Below are positions 58,617 to 64,000 of a stretch of DNA of 64,000 nucleotides, in pieces. The notes under the pieces are model-generated. The model was not told where the DNA came from and did no database searches. It saw nothing but the letters and a program-made list of their open reading frames with translations. Source of the stretch: Ferrigenium kumadai (GTDB lineage: Bacteria; Pseudomonadota; Gammaproteobacteria; Burkholderiales; Gallionellaceae); the NCBI RefSeq assembly GCF_018324385.1, contig NZ_AP019536.1:372001-436000 (forward strand), read 5' to 3'. Made by a program: the position numbers and the translations under genes. How positions within the stretch are numbered: the stretch's first letter is position 1; each line of letters begins with the position of its first letter.

Positions 58617-59055
58617 GATCTATCTCCTTTTTCGGTGCGGACTCTTCCCGCATGGCAGGTTTTTTAGGGATTTCCGCTGGCGTTGCTCCATGCTGGCGCA
58701 GGAAGTCGTCCAGAATCTGTTCCTCTGTTCTGGAAAGCGGGCGTGTGTCGGTTGCGGCGAGTTCTGGCACGATATATTTGTCGACCATCGTGATCAGCAC
58801 TGTGGCTGCCCGCGTGTCGCCCTTGAGTGCTTTGGCGACCAAGGCTTTGACCAGTGCGCGTTGCTTGGAGATCGATTTTTCCTGATCTCCTTCCCGCACA
58901 CGGATTCTTTCGCCGAGTTCGTCCTTCAGGTCGCTCGAAAGATTTCGGGTGCCCTTGGGCCTGCCTTTGGAATTGCCAGACTGGCCGGGCTGAAAACGGC
59001 TATGCTTGGGCGGCTTTGCATAGCCGACGTCATAGTTAGGATTTTTGGCTGTCAT
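58609..59055 (-). CDS. DUF5681 domain protein, small-terminase-like
   Basis: A 148-residue protein with the DUF5681 N-terminal motif HSRFQPGQSGNSKGRPKGTRNLSSDLKDEL (residues 18-47), then a helical part (QRALVKALVAKALKGDTRAATVLITMVDKYI) and a charged tail. By position before terL it probably serves as or beside the small terminase, an inference shared with many such cassettes. It starts 3 bp after the methyltransferase stop. Confidence 0.85.
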   Translation of the reverse strand: MTAKNPNYDVGYAKPPKHSRFQPGQSGNSKGRPKGTRNLSSDLKDELGERIRVREGDQEKSISKQRALVKALVAKALKGDTRAATVLITMVDKYIVPELAATDTRPLSRTEEQILDDFLRQHGATPAEIPKKPAMREESAPKKEIDHE

Positions 59056-59058
59056 GGC

Positions 59059-60414
59059 TCAGATTCCCCCGTTCGTGTTGCCCGCGGGCGATTGATCGGT
59101 AGCCTCAGCATTTCGGTGAGCAATCTCCTCACGATGCTCGAATGTTTCCCCCGTCCCGGACAGCATGGCTGTGCCGCCGGTATGGTCCATCCACCGGCGC
59201 ACGATCAAGTCCACGTAGAGCGGGTCGTACTCAATGCCGTAGCAGCGCCGGCCGGTAGTCTCGGCGGCAATCAGCGTCGTTCCTGAGCCAAGGAACGAAT
59301 CGAGCACGATACTGCCGCGATGAGAGACGTCCTTGATGGCGTCAGCCACAAGCGCGACAGGCTTTACGGTCGGGTGCAGTTTGAGCAGATCGTCGCGCTC
59401 CTGGCCAGGCACGTTCATACCCCGGTATGTCCAGAGATTGCTGCGGGACCGCCCTTTCTTGCCCAGCTCGAAGTTATTGATATGCGGCGCTGTTCCATGC
59501 TTGGCCGCAAGTACCATCTCGTGTTGAGAGCGGTAGAAGGTTCCCATTCCGGCGTTGGTTTTTGCCCACACGCAAAGATTCATGGGGGTGAGCCCGGCTC
59601 GCCCAGTTGCTGTGAACAGTTCCGGCAAGTGTTTCCAGTCCATACATATAAATAGAATGGCGCCGTCTGCCAGAACCGTGCAGGCCGTGGTCAGGAAGTC
59701 CGCAAGGAAGTCTGTAAACTGGATGCTGGTCATCTCGCCGGAGGCCATGGCAAACTCACGGTGGTGGTTGGCTCCCAGACCAGAAACATTGCCTACAATA
59801 GGGACATTGTATGGGGGGTCGCACATAACCATTTGTGCAGTCTGACCGTCGAACAGATGGGCCATTGCGGCTGGATCTCGGGCGTCACCGCAAAGTACGC
59901 GGTTGCCGCCCAGCACCCAAAGATCGCCGGGGCGCGTGACTGCGACGGCGTCCGGATCGACTGCCGGAGGTGCATCTTCGGTGATGGCGCTCGTCGGCTC
60001 CTCCATCGACAGTGTCATATCGATCTCGACTTGGTCAAAGCCGGTAAACGACATGTCGAAACCGATGTCCAGAAGCTCCTGAAATTCTGTCATCAGGCGG
60101 GCGTTGTCCCATTTCGCGTCTTGGGCAACGCGGTTTAAAGCTAGGCGAATTGCGCGGATCTCGGCCGGATCATTGGTGCAAACTTCTACGGTAGCCACTT
60201 TTTCGTGGCCGATCTCCTTCAATAACTCGACAACAAGGTGTCCATCTACAATTCCACCTTCCCCGTCGGTGATGATGGGGGCTATCTGACCAAAGCGGCG
60301 GAGGAGCTTGTCGAGCTTTTGGCGTTTTGCGCGGTTGTGGATGCGGGGAGAGTTTGCGTAAGGTTTGAGGTCTAGGATCTTGCGATACTTGATTTCCAGT
60401 TCGTTAGTCGTCAT
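59059..60414 (-). CDS. ParB-domain DNA methyltransferase
   Basis: A 451-residue fusion. ATG 60414 has the ribosome-binding site aaggaaac; the frame upstream is excluded. The N-terminal 95 residues are ParB-like (LKPYANSPRIHN, GGIVDGHLVVEL, AIRLALNRV). The methyltransferase half has DPPY (CDPPYNVPIVG) and motif I FLGSGTT near the C-terminus, the order of the beta class (N6-adenine or N4-cytosine). Common in prophages with terminase and DUF5681. Probably protects or marks the element DNA. Confidence 0.9.
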   Translation of the reverse strand: MTTNELEIKYRKILDLKPYANSPRIHNRAKRQKLDKLLRRFGQIAPIITDGEGGIVDGHLVVELLKEIGHEKVATVEVCTNDPAEIRAIRLALNRVAQDAKWDNARLMTEFQELLDIGFDMSFTGFDQVEIDMTLSMEEPTSAITEDAPPAVDPDAVAVTRPGDLWVLGGNRVLCGDARDPAAMAHLFDGQTAQMVMCDPPYNVPIVGNVSGLGANHHREFAMASGEMTSIQFTDFLADFLTTACTVLADGAILFICMDWKHLPELFTATGRAGLTPMNLCVWAKTNAGMGTFYRSQHEMVLAAKHGTAPHINNFELGKKGRSRSNLWTYRGMNVPGQERDDLLKLHPTVKPVALVADAIKDVSHRGSIVLDSFLGSGTTLIAAETTGRRCYGIEYDPLYVDLIVRRWMDHTGGTAMLSGTGETFEHREEIAHRNAEATDQSPAGNTNGGI

Positions 60415-60776
60415 AGCGATGTTTCCTTTTGCATTCCGGCGGAACCGGCGACGAGGTCTTATGTGGAAGAGATCTCCGTACCACCTAATCCGGAGAACCA
60501 AGTTCCGACCTCGCCGCCCGATCACGCAGATTTAGGCTGGCGACTAGCCGAATGAAACAACGTAAAGTTAAGTTTTTGACATGTTTTGACTCGGGGCATA
60601 CGCCGCGCAGGCGTGCAGTCCCCTCACGATACGAAGTCAGATCTTGTGATTATTAGAACCCAAGGACAAGAGGTAATTCGAGTCGAGACATGCGCTTACG
60701 TCACTACGGTCAGTAGCCAACCAGCCATATGCAATATGGTTAAGCTTATCTCCTTGAATTACTCATGGAGGTAGGT
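60415..60776. other. Divergent intergenic region with long stem
   Basis: About 360 bp between the methyltransferase and the HTH gene. gcgacgaggtc (60448-60458) pairs with gacctcgccgc (60507-60517) at 10 of 11 positions, with an inner ctccg/cggag pair, which could fold the 5' leader of the minus-strand gene. The rest shows no gene. Confidence 0.45.
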
Positions 60777-61913
60777 ATGAAAGTCCAATACACAAGAACT
60801 GAAATTTTCGGTCTGTTGTGGGAGACACCAACCACCAAGATCGCAAAACAGCTTGGTATTTCCGATGTCGCGTTAACCAAGTGGTGTGCAAAGCATGATA
60901 TTCCCAAACCCCCGTTGGGATATTGGGCGAAGAAAGAGCACGGCAAGCCGGTCCCACCAAAACCAGCACTGACTCCTTGGAAGTCAGGTGAAAGCGAGCC
61001 GGTGTATTGCGCTCATGATCCCAATCTCAAGCCGAGCTCACATCCGCTTCCGGCCGAACTTAGAGTGAAGCTGGAGAGCGCGCTTGCATTGCCTGTGATT
61101 TCCGTCACGACTAATGAAGATGTACCGCTGGGACCGGTCACGCGAAGAACCGCTAGAGCGTTGGATCGCAAACCCGATAAGGATGGCTTCATTTGGGGGA
61201 AGAGCGATACATTTACTGTTCGCATTTCTCCGGGCAGCAAAGACCGAGTAATTCGAATCCTGAACGTGCTCGAAACAAGCCTCGCTGCTGCCGGCATGAA
61301 GTGGGAGCAGGGGGAGAATCAGCGTGGCATAGTAGGACGCTTCCTCGAAGAAACCATCGTATTCAGTATTGTCGAGGCCACCTCTCGTACCGAGCATATA
61401 GAAAAGCATCCGACTTATAGCTGGATGGATAGTCGCAGCTATACCTATCAGTTCCTCGGCGACCTCAAAATTACCGTTGATGGATATTACGAAGGACGTA
61501 AATCATGGAGCGACGGGAAAACTCAGCGCCTCGAAGAGAAATTGCCGCAGATCATCGAGGGTTTCATTGCGGCCGCCGAGGCGATGCGGCGACGAACTGA
61601 GGAGTGGCGAGAGAGAGAAGCTCGATGGGCGGAAGAGGCAGCTATTCGCCGAGAGAAAGAACGCATTGCGTATGAGCGACAGCAATTCCTTGATGGGGCG
61701 CTGAAAGAGGCTAGGGCATGGTCTGATGCCACGCTGCTTCGTCAATATGTGGCACATCTGCGTGAAGTCGTGGCTTTTAGCCAAACAGAGCTAACCGATT
61801 ACGGAAAGAATTGGCTCAGTCGTGCAGAGGAGGCGGTTAGTTGGCTGGATCCGACAGAAAAGTGGCGCGGTAAAGGTGCGGCATCAAGTGTGCGGGAGGA
61901 TCAAGGCGAATGA
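60777..61913 (+). CDS. HTH protein of a common island family
   Basis: A 378-residue protein. ATG 60777 follows ggaggtaggt and is preferred to ATG 60765. The N-terminus is a helix-turn-helix with the pattern YTRTEIFGLLWETPTTKIAKQLGISDVALTKWCAKHDIPKPPLGYWAKKEHGKP, a layout I know from many proteobacterial islands and plasmids with no defined function (quoted in parts: YTRTEIFGLLW, IAKQLGISDVALTKWCAKHD, PPLGYWAKKEHGK). The C-terminal half is a long charged helix (RRRTEEWREREARWAEEAA). Probably a DNA-binding regulator or structural protein. Confidence 0.7.
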   Translation: MKVQYTRTEIFGLLWETPTTKIAKQLGISDVALTKWCAKHDIPKPPLGYWAKKEHGKPVPPKPALTPWKSGESEPVYCAHDPNLKPSSHPLPAELRVKLESALALPVISVTTNEDVPLGPVTRRTARALDRKPDKDGFIWGKSDTFTVRISPGSKDRVIRILNVLETSLAAAGMKWEQGENQRGIVGRFLEETIVFSIVEATSRTEHIEKHPTYSWMDSRSYTYQFLGDLKITVDGYYEGRKSWSDGKTQRLEEKLPQIIEGFIAAAEAMRRRTEEWREREARWAEEAAIRREKERIAYERQQFLDGALKEARAWSDATLLRQYVAHLREVVAFSQTELTDYGKNWLSRAEEAVSWLDPTEKWRGKGAASSVREDQGE

Positions 61914-62013
61914 GCACCCACCATGGGTTACGCCCTTCGAAGAGAGCATATCCATTAAGGACAAGGCAGCAGGAATCTGGCAGGATGGGGCATTGCTCTG
62001 AAAGCTGCCGATT

Positions 62014-62652
62014 ATGAAAAATCCCAGACACGAACGCCTTTATCGCTTGATGCGTCAGCATCATCGCCACAGCCAATGGGGGCTGACCAATGGGTTGTAT
62101 TTGCCGCACAGCTATGAGACCCCGCGCCAATTGTCCTGGTGGGACGACATCGGATTCATTCTGAATGGGCGGCGGGTGATGGTGTGGTGGATTCATCCAC
62201 GAATGGCCTATGCCGACGCCATCGAAGAACGGGCCTGGGAGGAAACGGTAACTACCCCGTCAGCTCTTCCAGAGCTATTGGGCCATGAACCCAGTCAGAA
62301 AATCTGGAAGAAAGTCGGGAAATCCCGCAAGAAGGTGGTCGGCTACCAAGCTCCGCCTCAGTCCGAATCTAGGCTGGAGCGCTATGACCAGGTCCAGGCT
62401 ACTGAGAAACGCCTGAAATCCGACGGAACCGATTTCGAAGTAAGGCCGTCCGTGTCCGTCAGAGCATATTCGTGGGGACTGGGTATGGAGCTTTGCGTGC
62501 CGGTGGAGGTGCGCGACCAGAACGAGGCTGGATCATTGGTCGATCTTGCCCGTCGCCTTATTAAAGGTATTGCCACTCTGGATGGCGAATTCCCCGGTTA
62601 TAGCTATGGCCGACAGCAATGGCTGGATGAGGCAGAGCGCCGGAACGGCTAG
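62014..62652 (+). CDS. Unrecognised protein near the island right end
   Basis: A 212-residue protein I do not recognise. It has an aromatic region (SWWDDIGFILNGRRVMVWWIHPRMAYAD, about 41-67), a basic centre (IWKKVGKSRKKVVGY) and a C-terminal part ending LARRLIKGIATLDGEFPGYSYGRQQWLDEAERR. It lies 100 bp after the HTH gene, whose end and this start are separate, and is the last protein gene of the island. Confidence 0.6.
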   Translation: MKNPRHERLYRLMRQHHRHSQWGLTNGLYLPHSYETPRQLSWWDDIGFILNGRRVMVWWIHPRMAYADAIEERAWEETVTTPSALPELLGHEPSQKIWKKVGKSRKKVVGYQAPPQSESRLERYDQVQATEKRLKSDGTDFEVRPSVSVRAYSWGLGMELCVPVEVRDQNEAGSLVDLARRLIKGIATLDGEFPGYSYGRQQWLDEAERRNG

Positions 62653-62779
62653 TGTTTATTTTCCACTGATAATTCCCTGTTCCAGTGTCGCCACCAATAG
62701 CCTGATTTCGCGCGAAACCGGCTCCGATATTGGGTTTTGTGCTGGTGTGTTTATGAAGCAGTGGGGTATCATTGCCAAA
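62653..62779. other. Short leader region before the candidate RNA
   Basis: Non-coding stretch of 127 bp. A -10-like TATCAT is at 62767-62772, seven bases before the first paired base region of the RNA below; no good -35 is seen. Confidence 0.35.
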
Positions 62780-62886
62780 TTCGCTGTATTTATCCCTGTT
62801 AGCAGGGGAAAACAGCAGAGAGAAAAGCGGTGGAGACTCTGCCCACCGCCAAATCAAAGCCGCCCCTTGTGGGCGGTTTTTATTTG
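62780..62886 (+). ncRNA. Candidate structured small RNA with intrinsic terminator
   Basis: About 107 nt with three consecutive hairpins. First, gctgt (62783-62787) pairs with acagc (62812-62816) around an inner ccctg/caggg hairpin (62794-62807). Second, gcggtgg (62827-62833) pairs with ccaccgc (62843-62849). Third, an intrinsic terminator ccgccc/gggcgg (62860-62876) extended by aaag/tttt. A -10-like TATCAT lies just upstream. It matches no RNA family I know. It lies inside the island, 200 bp before the right repeat. Confidence 0.5.
62856..62886 (+). terminator. Intrinsic terminator of the candidate small RNA
   Basis: Stem aaagccgccc/gggcggtttt with loop cttgt and T-run (62877-62881). It also blocks transcripts from the HTH and 62014 genes. 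Confidence 0.75.
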
Positions 62887-63083
62887 GCTGAAACCCAAGT
62901 GTGAATAGGGGCTTGTGTTCGACGACACGCGGCGAGGTTTGCTGCGACGCAGGCTAACGTGAGCTTGCGAATTTGAAGCGCGATAGCGCGGCCGTACTCA
63001 CCGGCCAGCGCTGCTCGCGCAGGACGCCCAGGGGGCGGTTCCAAGTGCAGCCGAGGAGTGAGGCTTTCGCAGACGCATCGAGC
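62887..63083. other. Non-coding right end of the island
   Basis: About 200 bp of GC-rich sequence (for example gcggttccaagtgcagccg) without a gene or clear structure, up to the right repeat. Confidence 0.4.
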
Positions 63084-63103
63084 AATCTCTTCCTCTCCGT
63101 CAG
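63084..63103 (+). other. Candidate attachment site, right copy
   Basis: aatctcttcctctccgtcag matches the tRNA-Ser 3' end (35942-35961) at 17 of 20 bases, the three differences being C-to-T transitions. It is followed, as a tRNA gene would be, by a terminator (63107-63135). This fits the original tRNA end displaced by insertion and then free to decay. Confidence 0.55.
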
Positions 63104-63106
63104 ATT

Positions 63107-63135
63107 AAGAAAGGCCCTCCGCATGGGAGGTCTTT
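63107..63135 (+). terminator. Intrinsic terminator at the island-core junction
   Basis: aaaggccctcc (63110-63120) pairs with gggaggtcttt (63125-63135) with two wobbles and one mismatch around gcat, then a T-rich run. It insulates the ccoN promoter from the island, and may be the original tRNA-Ser terminator. Confidence 0.6.
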
Positions 63136-63162
63136 TTCTTTGGCTCTCGCGCTAATTGAAAT

Positions 63163-63176
63163 TTGATATACATCAA
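63163..63176 (+). promoter_or_regulatory. FNR/ANR box for the cbb3 oxidase operon
   Basis: ttgat-atac-atcaa is a perfect FNR/ANR consensus. A -10-like tactat lies at 63198-63203, which places the box centre near -41 from the predicted start, as in class II FNR-activated promoters. Low-oxygen induction of ccoN is therefore expected. The leader to the GTG start is about 190 nt. Confidence 0.85.
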
Positions 63177-63402
63177 ACACCCCATTCCATTTCTGCATAC
63201 TATCCCTGCGTGCAATCAGCACCAATCTTGAGCGTTCTGGGTGGTTATGGCTGTAATTAGTACAGTTTTCCCCTTTACGTGTCCCTGATTGGTGTGCCAT
63301 GATTGCGCAGCTTTTAAAGCTGTAACGAAGTGGTGTGTTATTTGCTCGGTTTTTTTGAGGTAACACATTGTTTTTTAACTTGGCTCTGGGGAGGAGACTA
63401 CT

Positions 63403-64000
63403 GTGGAAGCAACTCAAGCGACACCAGTAAAGTACGACATGGAAGTGGTTCGATGGTTCACCATCGCTGCCGCTATCTACGCTGTAGTAGGTACGCTGAT
63501 CGGTGTGTATATCGCATCGGAACTGGCGTTCCCGTTTTTGAACTTTGACATTCCGTATATCACCTTCGGACGTTTGCGTCCGTTGCATACCAATGCGGTG
63601 ATTTTTGCATTCGGCGGTTGCGCGTTGATGGCGACCGGTTTCTATATGGTGCAGCGCACCGGCGCGACCAAGCTGTGGAGCAATGGCTTGGCATGGTTCA
63701 CCTTCTGGGGTTGGAACCTGATCATCGTGCTGGCTGTTGTTACTCTGCCGCTGGGTCTGACTTCCGGCAAGGAGTACGCGGAGCTGGAATGGCCGATCGA
63801 TATTCTGATCGCCGTGGTCTGGTTGTCCTTCGGTCTGAATCACATCATGACCGTGTCGATCCGCAAGACCTCTCACATCTATGTATCCAACTGGTTCACC
63901 ATGGGTATGATCGTGATGATCACCTACCTGCATGTGGTGAATAGCTTGGCTCTCCCGGTCAGTTTGACCAAGTCCTACTCCATCTACACCGGCGTGCAAG
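63403..64000 (+). CDS. ccoN: cbb3-type cytochrome c oxidase subunit I (3' truncated by window edge)
   Basis: Catalytic subunit of the high-affinity terminal oxidase. The GTG at 63403 follows ggggagga by 8 nt; an ATG at 63439 is an alternative. About 199 codons are visible, with TM helices starting WFTIAAAIYAVVGTLIGVYIA and the low-spin haem ligand His in FGRLRPLHTNAVIFAFGG, both CcoN hallmarks, then GLNHIMTVSIRKTSHIYVSNWF. The frame is open at the window end. Confidence 0.96.
   Translation, partial: MEATQATPVKYDMEVVRWFTIAAAIYAVVGTLIGVYIASELAFPFLNFDIPYITFGRLRPLHTNAVIFAFGGCALMATGFYMVQRTGATKLWSNGLAWFTFWGWNLIIVLAVVTLPLGLTSGKEYAELEWPIDILIAVVWLSFGLNHIMTVSIRKTSHIYVSNWFTMGMIVMITYLHVVNSLALPVSLTKSYSIYTGVQ

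Noticed and set aside
62546-62908. Open frame of 120 codons over the small-RNA region
   Set aside because: It overlaps the end of the 212-residue gene and runs through a strong terminator; hairpin structure explains the region better.
63100-63999. 299-codon open frame opposite ccoN
   Set aside because: Runs antisense through ccoN, the FNR box and the terminator; composition is that of a shadow.

Overview
The window reads as chromosome of a moderately GC-rich betaproteobacterium. The gene set (secB-gpsA, a complete MSHA-type pilus locus, bioB-FHCD, LolA, FtsK, RarA, SerS, a cbb3 oxidase under an FNR/ANR box) fits the Nitrosomonadales/Gallionellaceae best, but that placement is an inference from gene content, not from a search.

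Region 1 (1-2411) holds the secB 3' end, an SH3-domain protein, gpsA and convergent trmL. Region 2 (2510-18547) is an MSHA-type IV pilus locus of 17 same-strand genes. Ordered by similarity to the Vibrio nomenclature it runs E-G-F-like-membrane protein-A-C-D-O-P-Q, then I-N-J-K-L-M-N: assembly ATPase, platform protein, pilins and minor pilins, a large surface protein, inner-membrane alignment proteins, secretin, ExeA-like ATPase and TPR protein. Region 3 (18566-35804) is housekeeping: comF, biotin synthesis (bioB, bioF, bioH, bioC, bioD), a TauE/SafE-type membrane protein with a SCO-type copper chaperone, a two-component pair, ftsK-lolA-rarA, a methyltransferase, serS, a potassium channel and mltF.

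Region 4 is a genomic island of about 27 kb that starts at the 3' end of tRNA-Ser(CGA) (35870-35960). A degenerate 20-bp copy of the tRNA 3' end (17 of 20 identical) lies at 63084-63103, just before a terminator and the ccoN promoter, so 35942-63103 is the best estimate of the element. Both flanks carry phage-like modules: a serine recombinase/DUF2924/DUF3489 cassette on the left, and a ParB-methyltransferase/DUF5681/TerL cassette, an HTH protein and a candidate structured small RNA on the right. The cargo between them is almost entirely anti-DNA functions: an MvaI/BcnI-like endonuclease, a small PD-(D/E)xK-like protein, an HNH endonuclease, an ImmA/IrrE-UvrD helicase fusion with a double ribbon-helix-helix-like partner and a divergent clavaminate-synthase-like 2OG oxygenase, another nuclease-like protein, dcm-vsr, and a five-gene operon built on a MORC/MutL-like GHKL ATPase and a PD-(D/E)xK nuclease.

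The two strongest candidates for little-described systems are (i) the 42433-47925 module (metalloprotease-helicase fusion with a four-cysteine C-terminus, RHH-like regulator and 2OG oxygenase, with a phased repeat in the shared promoter) and (ii) the 49827-56737 module (Dcm-Vsr divergent from a GHKL-ATPase operon). Region 5 (63104-64000) returns to the core genome with an FNR/ANR-type promoter and the 5' part of ccoN.
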